Shown in pieces: positions 8,694-19,109 of a DNA stretch of 64,000 nt. Every line of letters begins with the position of its first letter. The first letter of the stretch is position 1. The stretch comes from Caldisericum exile (GTDB taxonomy: Bacteria > Caldisericota > Caldisericia > Caldisericales > Caldisericaceae). The DNA lies in contig DYKR01000002.1 in assembly GCA_020722505.1 (NCBI GenBank), positions 27,921-91,920 on the forward strand, written 5' to 3'. The notes below the pieces were generated by a model, which saw only the letters and a program-made list of their open reading frames with translations, was not told where the DNA came from and searched no databases. A program made the translations under genes and the position numbers.

Positions 8694-9551
8694 CTAAAAA
8701 TTACCCACAACCTCACCAACTTTAAACAAATATGGAGTTCTAACTACAATAAATGAATTAAAACCCAAAAGGTTTTTGTCAAGAAAACTCGCAACCACAT
8801 AATCGTTTTCCACACCTTCAAACTTTATTTCCGCTTTTTGGATTATATTACCATTTACTATATACACATATTTTTTACCGGCATCAGCTATTACACTACT
8901 TCTTGGAACCTTTATACCATAAACAACATCTACAAGAATTGTAACAGAAGTTTTTTCCTTTAGAAATTCATAGAGATAACAAGAAAATTCATAAAAACAA
9001 TACTCATTGTTTTCGTAAATCTTCTTTCCAGAAGTAACTAAAAACTCGTCAAGTAAAACTTTTAAAGAATTATAAGAATAGATATCTTTTTTGATACCTA
9101 CAAAGAAATTGTTATTACTCACTATACAACCAATGGGTTCACCAACGGAAAAATTTTTTTTATTCAGGTGAACAAAACTAAAATTTTGGGTATCGTTAAA
9201 AAAGTAAGATTTGTTATTATTCCCAAAACCAAATAAAAAAATCCCTTCTTCAGTTGCATAAATGCCTTGGACACTTTCTTTTGAGTAAAGTTTTGCAATA
9301 AGTTCATCTTTTTTCACATAGTCAAAATTTGACTTTAAATATTCTATGCTTCCATTACCAGGGGTAATTACATTAATACAAGGAAGAAATAAAACAAACG
9401 GGACTTCTTTAGTTATCTTGTAGTAAGATACATTCACAACTTCAAATTTGGACAAATTTTTCTTTAAGAAGCCCCTTATATCTTTAATAGAATTTAAAAC
9501 CAATACCAAAAACAAAACGAAAATAAGGATATAAACAAGTTTTTTTTGCAT
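8694..9551 (-). CDS. Membrane-anchored HlyD-like protein at the end of the dcw cluster
   Basis: A 285-residue protein with one N-terminal TM helix (about 5-22) and an exported remainder. Residues about 60-90 (VITPGNGSIEYLK...VKKDELIAKLYS) look like a biotinyl/lipoyl half-motif, and the C-terminal part (about 213-283, IKVPRSSVIADAGKKYVYIV... then GFNSFIVVRTP) resembles the barrel portion of HlyD-type membrane fusion proteins. HlyD-like genes of this short type do occur beside division genes in some Firmicutes. It follows ftsZ after 10 bases without a clear ribosome binding site. A role in envelope or division is inference. Confidence 0.5.
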   Translation of the reverse strand: MQKKLVYILIFVLFLVLVLNSIKDIRGFLKKNLSKFEVVNVSYYKITKEVPFVLFLPCINVITPGNGSIEYLKSNFDYVKKDELIAKLYSKESVQGIYATEEGIFLFGFGNNNKSYFFNDTQNFSFVHLNKKNFSVGEPIGCIVSNNNFFVGIKKDIYSYNSLKVLLDEFLVTSGKKIYENNEYCFYEFSCYLYEFLKEKTSVTILVDVVYGIKVPRSSVIADAGKKYVYIVNGNIIQKAEIKFEGVENDYVVASFLDKNLLGFNSFIVVRTPYLFKVGEVVGNF

Positions 9552-9561
9552 TTAGTGAACA

Positions 9562-10614
9562 CTATTTTTTCTTACGCAAGAATGCTGGAATTTCAAAATC
9601 TCCCTGGTCAATTGATTCTTCAATTTTTATCAGTTTCTCTTTTGGTCTTGCCTCTTTAGACTTATCAAATCCTGCTGCAATAAGCGAGATTCTTACTTCA
9701 TCTTCAAGATCCTCTTGAAAGACGGTTCCGAAAATTAAATTCGAATCATTTACCACCGTTTCCTTTACAAAAGTAGCAGCCTCGTTCACCTCAAAGAGGG
9801 TAAGATTCTTAGGGCTTCCTGTGATATTCAAAAGGACCCTTGTTGCGCCTTCTATAGAATACTCAAGTAATGGACTTGAAATAGCCTGTTTTGCTGCATC
9901 AACTGCTCTATTTTCGCCCCTTCCAACTCCTATACCAAACCAAGCGTTTCCAGCTCCTGCTAAGGTTGTTCTTACATCTGCAAAATCAACATTAACAAGA
10001 CCTGGTTTAGTAATAATTTCTGAAATTCCTTTAACAGCGTAGAAAAGCACGTTGTCAGCAACTCTAAAAGCTTCATTAATAGGAGTTTTTTTATCTATTA
10101 TTTTAAGTAATTTGTCATTTGAAATAAGAATAAGTGTATCAACGAACTCATTTAGTTGCCTTATACCTTCTTCTGCTTGCTCAATTCTCTTTTTACCTTC
10201 AAAAGTAAAAGGCTTTGTAACAACTCCAACAGTTAGAATACCGAGTTCCTTAGTGATAGAAGCAATAACTGGAGATGCACCAGTGCCAGTGCCACCACCC
10301 ATGCCTGCCGTTATAAACACAAGGTCTGCACCTTCTATGATCTTCCTAAGTTCATCTTTACTTTCTTCAGCAGACTTTCTTCCAATTTCTGGGAAACTCC
10401 CAGCACCAAGGCCTCCTGTTGTCCTTGGACCAATCTGGACTTTCTTTTCTGCTTTGTTAAGTGATAGGACTTGAACATCAGTATTTATTGCAATAAACTC
10501 AACTCCGTTAATTCCCTCATCTATCATCCTGTTTATTGCATTTCCTCCCCCGCCGCCAACTCCTAAAACCTTTATTCTTGCTGCACTTATCTTCCAAGGA
10601 TCCATATCAAACAT
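9562..10614 (-). CDS. ftsZ: Cell division GTPase FtsZ
   Basis: Tubulin homologue that forms the division ring, 350 residues. The GTP-binding signature GGGTGTG is at 106-112, with upstream [13 protein letters not shown] (18-30) and the T7 synergy loop [10 protein letters not shown] short linker leads to the C-terminal peptide [12 protein letters not shown], which binds FtsA and other partners. It follows ftsA by 11 bases and closes the conserved part of the dcw cluster. Confidence 0.98.
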   Translation of the reverse strand: MFDMDPWKISAARIKVLGVGGGGGNAINRMIDEGINGVEFIAINTDVQVLSLNKAEKKVQIGPRTTGGLGAGSFPEIGRKSAEESKDELRKIIEGADLVFITAGMGGGTGTGASPVIASITKELGILTVGVVTKPFTFEGKKRIEQAEEGIRQLNEFVDTLILISNDKLLKIIDKKTPINEAFRVADNVLFYAVKGISEIITKPGLVNVDFADVRTTLAGAGNAWFGIGVGRGENRAVDAAKQAISSPLLEYSIEGATRVLLNITGSPKNLTLFEVNEAATFVKETVVNDSNLIFGTVFQEDLEDEVRISLIAAGFDKSKEARPKEKLIKIEESIDQGDFEIPAFLRKKK

Positions 10615-10625
10615 AAAAGCACCTC

Positions 10626-11831
10626 CTATTCAAAAATATCCTTAAGCCAGGAAAAAGAAGAAAAGATTGATTTCTTCTTTGAATGGGTTGTGTCTTCATT
10701 CAGGGCATAAAGGATTAGTCCGATAGAAGTAGAATATTCTGGTGCATTCAAAATATCAGAAAAAGAAAATTCGCCCTTCGGAAAACCAACTCTTACTGGC
10801 AATTCTAAAATCTCATTTGCTCTTTTCGCAATGTTTTTAAGTTTAGCAGTGCCACCAGTTATAACAACCCCAGAATGAAGAGATCCCCAATACCCTGACT
10901 TAATTAACTCGAGTTTAATAGTTTGTAATATCTCATCAACCCTTGCTGTAATCACTTCAGATAAATAATCCAAGTTAACCTTTAATTTCTCATCTGTGCC
11001 AATCTGAGTTGCTTCAATTTCAACACCTTCAGTAGTGCTATCATCACACTTTGCAAATCCGTATTCTTTTTTTATACGCTCTGCCTCTTCAAGAGAAATC
11101 CTCAAAGCATAGGCAATATCTTTTGTTATGTATTCACCACCAATAGGAAGAACAGAGGTATGTGCAATACTTCCATTTGTGTAAACTGCAAGATCTCCAG
11201 TGCCTGCCCCAATATCAACAAGTGCAACGCCTAATTCCTTTTCCTGATCCCTAAGAACGGAAATAGAAGAAGCAAGTGCTTGTAAAACAAACGCTTCTTT
11301 TTGAAGGCCAACCATTGAAATTACTTTTTCAATATTGTAAAGAACTGTGGAAGAACCAGTTATTATATGAACTTCTTCTTCAAGTTTAATCCCGGACATA
11401 CCAATAGGGTTTCTTATTCCACCTTGACCATCAATTATAAACTGCCTTGGTATGGAGTGAATGACCTTTTGATTTGCTTGAAGTAAAAGAACTCTTGAGG
11501 CTTCTTCAACTCTTCTAATATCGTCTTTTGAAATCTCTCTTCCCTCTCTTGAGACGACTACACTTCCTTTGTTATTTAAAGAAAACACGTGTGTGCCAGA
11601 AACGGAAACATAAACACTGTTTGTCTTTTTATAAGCCATGGTTTCTGCAATTTTTTTTGCTTCGGATACTGCTTCAGAAGCCTTATTCAAATCAATTACA
11701 ACACCCTTATTAATACTTTTGGAAGGAACGGAGCCTACCCCAATTATTGAAGCATTACCATCCTCAATTTCTGCAATCAAATATTTAATTGTTTGGCTCC
11801 CTAAATCGAGTGCTGCAACTACCCTATCCAT
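10626..11831 (-). CDS. ftsA: Cell division protein FtsA
   Basis: Actin-like ATPase that ties FtsZ to the membrane, 401 residues. The phosphate 1 motif [13 protein letters not shown] (8-20) opens the protein; the SHS2/1C domain region follows ([17 protein letters not shown]); phosphate 2 is [14 protein letters not shown] and the adenosine motif is [13 protein letters not shown]. The C-terminal end [11 protein letters not shown] could form the amphipathic membrane helix. It overlaps ftsQ by 8 bases and precedes ftsZ, the usual order. Confidence 0.96.
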   Translation of the reverse strand: MDRVVAALDLGSQTIKYLIAEIEDGNASIIGVGSVPSKSINKGVVIDLNKASEAVSEAKKIAETMAYKKTNSVYVSVSGTHVFSLNNKGSVVVSREGREISKDDIRRVEEASRVLLLQANQKVIHSIPRQFIIDGQGGIRNPIGMSGIKLEEEVHIITGSSTVLYNIEKVISMVGLQKEAFVLQALASSISVLRDQEKELGVALVDIGAGTGDLAVYTNGSIAHTSVLPIGGEYITKDIAYALRISLEEAERIKKEYGFAKCDDSTTEGVEIEATQIGTDEKLKVNLDYLSEVITARVDEILQTIKLELIKSGYWGSLHSGVVITGGTAKLKNIAKRANEILELPVRVGFPKGEFSFSDILNAPEYSTSIGLILYALNEDTTHSKKKSIFSSFSWLKDIFE

Positions 11832-12429
11832 TCTCCCTCCATTCGATAATTGCTTGCATATTAAATCTTAAATCTATTGATTCGACCTGTTTTAAGTTAT
11901 TTTTTAAAAATTCAACTGTTTTACTGTATTCTTCAATTTTTTTCACATAATCCCCCAGTCCTACTAATACAATGATATTATTTTTGTCAATAAATACAAT
12001 ACCCCTATTTTGAAAATCAACATATTTGACCAAATTTAAAAAGCCCATTTTTTTCAAACTAAAAAGAAAATTTTTTATTTCTAAATTATATAAATTAGAA
12101 TTAAAATTACAAATTACATCAAAGACTCCATTATCACTTTTTGCTAAGTATCCCCTTTCGGTAATATCAAAAACACCGTCTTTAAATTTCACTTTCAAAA
12201 TAGTTTTCTCCACATAAAAGACTTCAATAGAAAAGTGGTTTCTTTCAATTTTTACATCTTTTTTAGGTAAGAGCGTTAAGTAAACAGGACCTAAATGATT
12301 TAAAAGAAAGGAGGGTTCAATTGGAACATTAGAATTTATTTTAATTTTACTTTCTAAAACAAAAATGGAATAGTAAAAGGGAATGAATACTAACAAAATA
12401 ACTATAAAAATTGTTAAGAGTTTTTTCAC
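11824..12429 (-). CDS. ftsQ: Divergent FtsQ/DivIB-like division protein
   Basis: A 201-residue protein with one N-terminal TM helix (about 4-26) and an extracytoplasmic remainder. Sequence match to FtsQ is weak, but its position between ddl and ftsA, its topology, a POTRA-sized first part, and the C-terminal strand pattern VESIDLRFNMQAIIEW (compare the DLR...V.W ending of FtsQ) support the call. It is shorter than typical FtsQ (about 250 residues). It overlaps ddl by 4 and ftsA by 8 bases. FtsQ/DivIB links FtsL and its partners in the divisome. Confidence 0.7.
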   Translation of the reverse strand: MKKLLTIFIVILLVFIPFYYSIFVLESKIKINSNVPIEPSFLLNHLGPVYLTLLPKKDVKIERNHFSIEVFYVEKTILKVKFKDGVFDITERGYLAKSDNGVFDVICNFNSNLYNLEIKNFLFSLKKMGFLNLVKYVDFQNRGIVFIDKNNIIVLVGLGDYVKKIEEYSKTVEFLKNNLKQVESIDLRFNMQAIIEWRENG

Positions 12430-13355
12430 CTTTTTCTTTGAAGTGCTTCTTGTAAGATAAAGTCAACAAGGTCCTCGAAACTTATATTTTCTGCTTTTGC
12501 CGCATCTGGCACGAGACTTGTCTCAGTAAAACCAGGAATCGTATTTACCTCAAGCACATAGACATCATCTTTATTTGCTATCATATCGATTCTTGCAAAA
12601 TCTCTTAGTCCAAACTCTTTATAGATACGCCTTCCGTATTCTTCGGCGAGATTCTTCTGATAAGAGTTAATCCTTGCAGGTATTATATGCTTTGACATCA
12701 AAGGTGTATATTTAGATTCGTAATCATAAAATTCATGGGCAGGAACAATCTCAATAATTGGAAGGACATGGATATCAGGATAGTTGCCAATAATTGCAAC
12801 TGTAATTTCTGTCCCCTTTATGTAGTCCTCGACTAAAACCATTTCACTTAATTCAAATGCCTTAGCCAAGCCCAAATTGTATGAGTTCTCATCTTCTACT
12901 ATTGTAACGCCAATCGTAGAGCCTTGATCATTTGGTTTAACTACAAGTGTTTTATTTCCCAAAAGTTCTGAAGCATAGGAATAAGAAAGGGCATTGTCCT
13001 TCTTAAAATAAGTAAATGATGGTGTTTTAACGTCAATTTCTCTAAACATAAATTTGGTAAAGAGTTTATTCATACAGAGTGCACTTGCAAAAAATGAAGA
13101 ACCTGTATAGGGAATTCCGTAGAGTTCAAGAACAGCCTGCACTGTCCCATCTTCACCAAATTTCCCGTGAAGAGCAATAAACACAACGTCAGGTAAAGTT
13201 TTTTTAATAATACTTTCGAGTTCATTCTGAAAATCGTGTTCAACTACATCATATCCCTTACTTCTTAACGCTGAAGCAATTGCTTTTCCACTTCTTATCG
13301 AGACTTCTCTTTCGGTGGATTTTCCACCATACAATACCAAAACTCTTATACTCAT
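12426..13355 (-). CDS. ddl: D-alanine--D-alanine ligase
   Basis: ATP-grasp enzyme that makes D-Ala-D-Ala for the peptidoglycan pentapeptide, 309 residues. The N-terminal loop VLYGGKSTEREVSIRSG (7-23), the HGKFGEDGTVQ segment, the ATP-grasp KPNDQGSTIGV and the metal-binding ending VLEVNTIPGFTETS are all present. The serine in EREVS and the Y of FYDYESKY are the expected substrate-site residues. It overlaps murB by 4 bases. Confidence 0.96.
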   Translation of the reverse strand: MSIRVLVLYGGKSTEREVSIRSGKAIASALRSKGYDVVEHDFQNELESIIKKTLPDVVFIALHGKFGEDGTVQAVLELYGIPYTGSSFFASALCMNKLFTKFMFREIDVKTPSFTYFKKDNALSYSYASELLGNKTLVVKPNDQGSTIGVTIVEDENSYNLGLAKAFELSEMVLVEDYIKGTEITVAIIGNYPDIHVLPIIEIVPAHEFYDYESKYTPLMSKHIIPARINSYQKNLAEEYGRRIYKEFGLRDFARIDMIANKDDVYVLEVNTIPGFTETSLVPDAAKAENISFEDLVDFILQEALQRKR

Positions 13356-14284
13356 TTCTTCCTTTCAATAAGCCCAAGATTTTTAAAATCACCTAAAAGT
13401 TTAATCTCGAGTTCCAACACAAGGTCTTTATTCTTATAAACTCTCGATTGAGCTTCCCTAATTAAGTTTACCACATCATCTGCTGTTGCGTTGCCGAGAT
13501 TTACAATAAAATTTGCATGCTTATCAGAAATAATTGCATCTCCAAAATGCAAACCCTTACACCCTGACTCTTCCAAAACCTTACCGGCATAGGTAGTGGG
13601 AGGATTTTTAAAAACACTGCCCGCACATGGAAAATCAAGTGGCTGCTTATCATAACGTACTCTCAGATTCATCTCTTTTGCTTTAACAATTTCCTTTTCA
13701 TCTTTTTCTTCCATGGCGATTACAGCATTTAACAAAATTAGTCTTTCGTCTTGCAAAATCGAATACCTATAATCAAAGTGAAAATCATCGTGTTTGAATC
13801 GATAAATTTTACCATTTAAATCCATTACATCCCCATATAAAACTTTAGTGCTTATGTAGTGGGAATTAGTTCCTGCATTCATCGCAATTGCACCACCAAT
13901 TGCACCAGGAATACCAAAAGCAAACTCTAAGCCACCAAGATTGTGCCTCATAGATTGTTCAATAAAAAATTGTAAAGAGGCACCAGCCTCAATAAAGGCA
14001 ATATTTTGAGAAAACGTAAATTTACCAAACTTATTTCCAAGTTTAATTACAATGCCTCTAATGCCTTCATCTGCAACAAGGATGTTTGTTCCATTTCCTA
14101 TAACTGTAACTTCGAGATTGTTTTGTTTTGCAAATTTAATGACTTTCTCAAGATCATCTACACAAGAAGGTTCCACGAAAATTTCAGCAGGACCTCCAAT
14201 CTTAAAAGAAGTGTGTTTAGAAAGAGGCTCTTCAAAAAGCACAGTCCCTTTAGTCAAATTTCTTATTTTCTCTATAGTTTTCAT
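13352..14284 (-). CDS. murB: UDP-N-acetylmuramate dehydrogenase
   Basis: FAD-dependent reductase that makes UDP-MurNAc from enolpyruvyl-UDP-GlcNAc, 310 residues. The FAD motif VIGNGTNILVADEGIRG, GIPGAIGGAIAMNAG, and the catalytic serine segment CAGSVFKNP are clear. It lacks the extra loop of type I enzymes such as E. coli MurB, so it is the shorter type II form. It lies between murC and ddl with 4-base overlaps on both sides. Confidence 0.96.
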   Translation of the reverse strand: MKTIEKIRNLTKGTVLFEEPLSKHTSFKIGGPAEIFVEPSCVDDLEKVIKFAKQNNLEVTVIGNGTNILVADEGIRGIVIKLGNKFGKFTFSQNIAFIEAGASLQFFIEQSMRHNLGGLEFAFGIPGAIGGAIAMNAGTNSHYISTKVLYGDVMDLNGKIYRFKHDDFHFDYRYSILQDERLILLNAVIAMEEKDEKEIVKAKEMNLRVRYDKQPLDFPCAGSVFKNPPTTYAGKVLEESGCKGLHFGDAIISDKHANFIVNLGNATADDVVNLIREAQSRVYKNKDLVLELEIKLLGDFKNLGLIERKK

Positions 14285-15633
14285 ATCCCACCTGATTTTA
14301 GCAAAATTTTTTCTAAAACAAAATTTACTTTGGATGGTCCAAGGGTTATAACTAAATCATCTTTTTTCAACAATTTTAAAACAATGTCTGCTGCTTCATC
14401 GTAGTTAGATGCTTTAATTACGATTTTTTGAGGGTTTGTTTCTTTTATCCAATTAAATACTTGTTCATCGTTAATCCCATCAATTGGAGCTTCAAAAGCA
14501 GAAGCAATCGGTAAAACAACCACTACGTTAGATAGATAAAACGGCCGTCCAATCTCACTACCGAGGGTGTAAACTCTTGTGTATCTATGTGGTTCAAAAA
14601 TTGCTATGATTCTATTGTTTTGAAAATGTTTTTTTAAAGCAGAAAGAGAGGCTTCAACTTCTGTCGGATGATCCGCATGGTCATCAAAAAAATACGCATC
14701 GTAATATTTACCAATAAATTCTAACCTTCTTTTAGGCAAACTAAAACTACCCAACACTTCAGAAAATCTACTAAAATCAGCACCAAGAAGTTTTGCAACC
14801 AGCAATGAACCAATGGTGTTTAATAAGTATTTCTCACCGAACATATTAACAAAAATTTCAGACAAAGTTTCCCCTAAAATGTTTGCTTGAAACAATATAC
14901 CGTTTTTGAGAAATTTAACACTATCCACATAGGCATCAAGTTCTCTATTCCAAAGACCATAAAAAAATTTATTTTTAGGTATATGTTTGGAAACTTCAAC
15001 AACATTTTTATCTTCACCATTCAAAACCAAAGTCTCACTATTAAGCATGAATCCTCTAAAGGCATTTTTAAGATTCTCAAAACTAAAATTGTAGGCGTTA
15101 AGATGGTCTTTATCGATACTTGTAACAACTCCAATATAAGGTTTAAATAAAAGGAAGGTGCGATCACTTTCATCTGATTCAATAACGAAGTATTCGGCAT
15201 CTTTTAAGAAAGTGCTATTCTCAGGATGTTTACCACCAATGTATGCATTTACCGACAAGTTAGAAGATAGTAAGGTAGAAATTATTGAAGTTGTAGACGT
15301 TTTACCATGAGTCCCTGCAACAACTATACTTTTGTAGTTTTTTGCAATTTCTGATAGAGCCTCTCCTCTTTTTACTATTGGTATATCTAAAGATTTAGCT
15401 TTTTTAAGTAATTCATTATTTTCTGGAATAGCTGAAGAGATAATAACTTTTTTAAAAGACTTATCAACCACAAAGTCCTTATCAATGAACTTAATTCCTA
15501 AATTTTCTAAATGTTGTTTTGCACTGCCTGAATTAACATCAAAACCGTATATGTCGTAGCCAAGGCTATTGTAAATCTCGGCAAGCCTCCTCATGCCAAC
15601 GCCTAAAATACCAAGCATTAATATTTTATCCAT
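14281..15633 (-). CDS. murC: UDP-N-acetylmuramate--L-alanine ligase
   Basis: Adds L-Ala to UDP-MurNAc; 450 residues. A Rossmann-like N-terminal domain (LGILGVGMRRLAEIYNSLG) is followed by the ATP loop GTHGKTSTTS (about 109-118), the central ligase domain (DESDRTFL) and the C-terminal domain with FEPHRYTR and DDHADHPTEV. In the usual enzymes the latter reads D-D-Y-[AG]-H-x-P; a change of Y to H is seen here. It overlaps murG by 8 and murB by 4 bases. Confidence 0.95.
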   Translation of the reverse strand: MDKILMLGILGVGMRRLAEIYNSLGYDIYGFDVNSGSAKQHLENLGIKFIDKDFVVDKSFKKVIISSAIPENNELLKKAKSLDIPIVKRGEALSEIAKNYKSIVVAGTHGKTSTTSIISTLLSSNLSVNAYIGGKHPENSTFLKDAEYFVIESDESDRTFLLFKPYIGVVTSIDKDHLNAYNFSFENLKNAFRGFMLNSETLVLNGEDKNVVEVSKHIPKNKFFYGLWNRELDAYVDSVKFLKNGILFQANILGETLSEIFVNMFGEKYLLNTIGSLLVAKLLGADFSRFSEVLGSFSLPKRRLEFIGKYYDAYFFDDHADHPTEVEASLSALKKHFQNNRIIAIFEPHRYTRVYTLGSEIGRPFYLSNVVVVLPIASAFEAPIDGINDEQVFNWIKETNPQKIVIKASNYDEAADIVLKLLKKDDLVITLGPSKVNFVLEKILLKSGGI

Positions 15634-16690
15634 GTTTATTTATAATTTCCTCAATTGTATCAACAATCTTTACCTCGCTATCTTTTGGGTATAAACTACT
15701 ACAACCCATTTTTATTATACGTAATTTTCCCTTTAATTCTAAAATCCTATTTAAAAGCAATTTTTCATTTAGGGCATTTTCTTCAATTACTTCAACACAG
15801 CCTAAAGATTCAAAGTACTTTGCGTTAAAATATTGGTGGTTATCTCTTGCATAAGGAAAAGGGATAACCATTGAATAAACCCCATTTAATACAAGTTCAG
15901 AAAGAGTCATTGCTCCACCTCTTGTAATGGCAAGGTGAGAAACTGCATAAGCATAACCCATATGGTCAAGATAAGGAAACATTCTCAAATTCTTATGAAC
16001 AATTTTGTCTTTAAAGTCTTTATAAAACTTCTTCCCAGTTATAAAAATGATCTGCATGTCAAATTTAAGAAGCTCCTCAATGATAGAGAAAACAGTTTTA
16101 TTAAGTTTATACGCACCACCAGAGCCTCCAAATACAAGAAGGGTAAATTTATCCTCAAAATTAAAAAAATCCAAACCAACTCTCTTTTCAACTCCAATAA
16201 CTTCTTTTCTTACTGGATTGCCAACAAACATACCTTTTTCTTTAAAAATATTGTTTACATCAGGAAATCCAAGAAAAATTTTTAAAGCAAACCTTTTAAA
16301 TAGCAAATTTGTCCTTCCAGGGATGATGTTTTGTTCGTAGATAAAGATTGGGACCTTCGTTAAAACAGAAGCAATAAGAACAGGAAGCGAAACATAACCA
16401 CCACCACCCAATACAGCATCAGGCTTATGTTTTTTGATAATTCTAAAAGATTCAGTGACACCCTTAAAAAAGTTAAAGATAAATAAAAAGATTGTTTTAA
16501 TATTGAAATCAAATTGAGATGCACTCACAAATTCCATATCAAAACCGTAGGAAGCAAAAATCCTATCTTCAATTCCCCCTTTTCTTCCTACAAATACCAC
16601 ATCAAAATTTCTTTTTTTAAGCTCTTTTCCTATGGGCACAAGAGGATAAACATGTCCTCCAGTTCCACCACCTGCTATAATTACTTTCAT
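15626..16690 (-). CDS. murG: Lipid II synthase MurG (GlcNAc transferase)
   Basis: Membrane-associated GT-B glycosyltransferase that adds GlcNAc to lipid I, 354 residues. The first glycine-rich loop is IIAGGGTGGHVYP (4-16), the second is LGGGGYVSLP, and the third LLVFGGSGGAYKLN; the UDP-GlcNAc-binding segment AITRGGAMTLSEL and PFPYARDNHQYFNA are present. It overlaps ftsW by 4 and murC by 8 bases. Confidence 0.96.
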   Translation of the reverse strand: MKVIIAGGGTGGHVYPLVPIGKELKKRNFDVVFVGRKGGIEDRIFASYGFDMEFVSASQFDFNIKTIFLFIFNFFKGVTESFRIIKKHKPDAVLGGGGYVSLPVLIASVLTKVPIFIYEQNIIPGRTNLLFKRFALKIFLGFPDVNNIFKEKGMFVGNPVRKEVIGVEKRVGLDFFNFEDKFTLLVFGGSGGAYKLNKTVFSIIEELLKFDMQIIFITGKKFYKDFKDKIVHKNLRMFPYLDHMGYAYAVSHLAITRGGAMTLSELVLNGVYSMVIPFPYARDNHQYFNAKYFESLGCVEVIEENALNEKLLLNRILELKGKLRIIKMGCSSLYPKDSEVKIVDTIEEIINKHG

Positions 16691-17748
16691 TCGGCAACCT
16701 CTTTTCTTGAAATATTGATAAGTATACCTACAGATATAAAATTAGCAACCATATTGTTAAACCCCATACTTATAAACGGCAAAGGCACCCCTGTTACTGG
16801 CATTAAACCCAAATTCACTGCAAAATTAATTGTTGCAAACATACAAATCCCCAAAGTAAGACCAATCGCAAGAATCCTAGAAAAAAGAGATTGTGCTGCA
16901 CTTGCAATCTTAAAGCCCGTATACAAAAGCCCCAAGTAGGAAGCTGCAATTATAATGATAACAACCCCTCCTAATTCTTCTCCAATGACTGGTAAAATGA
17001 AGTCTGAAACTGATACAGGTAAAACTTGAGGATACTTAAAAATACCCTTTAGAAAACCGACACCGTTAATACCACCTCTTGCAAATGCTTTAAGAGATTG
17101 TAGCGTTTGAAGCGCATCTGAAGTTGCATATGCTTCTGGGTTCAAAAAGGCTTCTATTCTTCTTCTCCATTCCTCACTAAAGCCAAGTAGAAGTAAAAAC
17201 GAAACTATACTGAAAGTAGAAAACGCAAAAATATGGATAAGAGGTATACCAATAATTACAAGGGTTAAAAAGCACGTCAAAAATAACTGTGCAGCTGAAC
17301 CCATATCTGGTTCTAAAGTAATGAGCAAAGAAAAAACCCCAATCGCCGCAAGAGAAACAAGAAAAACCTTTGGAAGTTCATCATCCTTTATCTTGTTAGA
17401 AAAAATTTTTGCAATAAGTAAAGATAAAACTATGTATGCAAACTGAGAAGGCTGAAAATTAAAGATCCCAAAGCTAATGAATCTTGAAACACCCCCTTGA
17501 AAAAGAAGGTAGATGAGTAATAAAAACAATATGAAGGTGCTAATCTTAGCAAGTTTTCGTAAGATGTGGTGGTCAAAAAATGCAAAAAAGATCATCAACA
17601 AATATCCTATAGCAACTGAAATTAATTGTCTTATATACGTATTTGGGTAAACTACACTAAGACTAACACTTGATATGATACCAATAATGGATAATAAGGT
17701 TACAAAGAAAATAAGAGAAATGGAATACGGGTTTAAAATCTTTTTCAT
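16687..17748 (-). CDS. ftsW: SEDS glycosyltransferase FtsW/RodA family
   Basis: Polytopic membrane enzyme that polymerises lipid II, 353 residues with about 9-10 TM segments. SEDS signatures include LEPDMGSAAQ, the loop RRRIEAFLNPEA, and near the end GVPLPFISMG, the family's highly conserved motif. Position between murD and murG in the dcw cluster points to the division paralogue FtsW rather than RodA. It overlaps both neighbours by 4 bases. Confidence 0.93.
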   Translation of the reverse strand: MKKILNPYSISLIFFVTLLSIIGIISSVSLSVVYPNTYIRQLISVAIGYLLMIFFAFFDHHILRKLAKISTFILFLLLIYLLFQGGVSRFISFGIFNFQPSQFAYIVLSLLIAKIFSNKIKDDELPKVFLVSLAAIGVFSLLITLEPDMGSAAQLFLTCFLTLVIIGIPLIHIFAFSTFSIVSFLLLLGFSEEWRRRIEAFLNPEAYATSDALQTLQSLKAFARGGINGVGFLKGIFKYPQVLPVSVSDFILPVIGEELGGVVIIIIAASYLGLLYTGFKIASAAQSLFSRILAIGLTLGICMFATINFAVNLGLMPVTGVPLPFISMGFNNMVANFISVGILINISRKEVAE

Positions 17749-19109
17749 AACGAATTTACGATTTCCTTAAATCGATCGCCTCTATCTTCAAAATCCCTAA
17801 ACATGTCAAAGCTTGCACAAGCAGGTGATAATAAAACTACATCAAAACGACCTGCTTTTGATTTTGCAAGAAGAATTGCATCTTTTAAGCTTTCTACAAC
17901 TGAAAAGTTATTAAAATTTGCTTTTATTGCGGCCTCCTTTACTTCATTTGCTGTTTGCCCTATAAGTATAAGGTATTTAACTTTTCGTGGAAACATTTTA
18001 CCCAAATTTGTAAAATCGTTATTCTTTGAGCTTCCTCCTGCAATAAGAATTACTTTCCTATCAAAAGATTCAAGTGCCTTAATTGTAGAATCAGGTGTTG
18101 TAGACTTTGAATCATTTATGAACGTTATGCCATCAACTTCCCTTACAAATTCAAGCCTATGGGGAAGACCTTTAAAAGTTTTAATTGATTTAGCAATCGT
18201 ATCCACATCAACACCAATTAACATTGAGGCAGTAATCGAAGCAAGTGTATTTTCAACGTTGTGAAGTCCCAAAAGGGGGATATCGCTTCTATTTATAATC
18301 TTTATGGGTTCAGAGGTTGTAGCAAACCTAAAATAAATTTCATCACCCAAAAGATAGGCACCTCTATCAACTTTACCCTTTAAAGAGAAAAAATAGACCG
18401 TGGGTCTTAATTCTTTTGCAAGTTCTCTTGAGGTGCTGTCGTCAAAATGCAAAACGGCAAAGTCAGATTCAGTCTGGTTTAAAAAAATCCTTCTCTTTGC
18501 GTTTAAATAATTTTCCATGGTGCCATACCTATCAAGGTGGTCTTCTGTAAAGTTTAAAAATACAGATACCTTTGGGTGGTATTGTTCGATTGTCTCAAGT
18601 TGAAAACAACTCGTTTCAAGAATAGCAAACTGTGGATTTGGATTCTCTAAAAGAAGAAAAGAATAAGGAGTGCCTAAATTACCACCAAAAACAGAGGAGG
18701 GATAAAAGTCTTTAATGATATGGTAAGTAAGGGCTGTTGTAGTGCTCTTACCATTGGTGCCTGTAATTGCAACAACTTTGGTATTTGAAGCAAACATATT
18801 TGCAAATTCCAATTCTCCTATAATTTTTTTACCGTGTTCTTCAAGATATCTTACAACTGGCGCATTCAAAGGTATGCCAGGAGACAAAACAACGAGGTCA
18901 AAATCTTTAAATTTATCAAAACTATGCTTACCTATCTCATAAGGGATGTTGTGTTCTTTAAGAAGTGGTTCAAACAAACGTGTTTCATGGTTATCGTTTA
19001 GTTCAGATACAAATACACTAAAGCCTTTACTTTTTGCAAGGATACTTGCATAAACACCGGATTTACGAGCTCCCAACACAAGAACTTTCACATTATACCT
19101 CCTAACCAA
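17745..19109 (-). CDS. murD: UDP-N-acetylmuramoylalanine--D-glutamate ligase
   Basis: Adds D-Glu to the stem peptide; 454 residues. The N-terminal LGARKSGVYAS binds the UDP moiety, the ATP loop is GTNGKSTTTAL, the carbamylated-lysine region and NFTEDHLDRYG follow, and the C-terminal domain has FINDSKSTTPDSTIKAL and LLSPACASFDMFRDFEDRGDRF, split here over the known MurD ending. It overlaps mraY by 8 and ftsW by 4 bases. Confidence 0.95.
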   Translation of the reverse strand: MVRRYNVKVLVLGARKSGVYASILAKSKGFSVFVSELNDNHETRLFEPLLKEHNIPYEIGKHSFDKFKDFDLVVLSPGIPLNAPVVRYLEEHGKKIIGELEFANMFASNTKVVAITGTNGKSTTTALTYHIIKDFYPSSVFGGNLGTPYSFLLLENPNPQFAILETSCFQLETIEQYHPKVSVFLNFTEDHLDRYGTMENYLNAKRRIFLNQTESDFAVLHFDDSTSRELAKELRPTVYFFSLKGKVDRGAYLLGDEIYFRFATTSEPIKIINRSDIPLLGLHNVENTLASITASMLIGVDVDTIAKSIKTFKGLPHRLEFVREVDGITFINDSKSTTPDSTIKALESFDRKVILIAGGSSKNNDFTNLGKMFPRKVKYLILIGQTANEVKEAAIKANFNNFSVVESLKDAILLAKSKAGRFDVVLLSPACASFDMFRDFEDRGDRFKEIVNSL

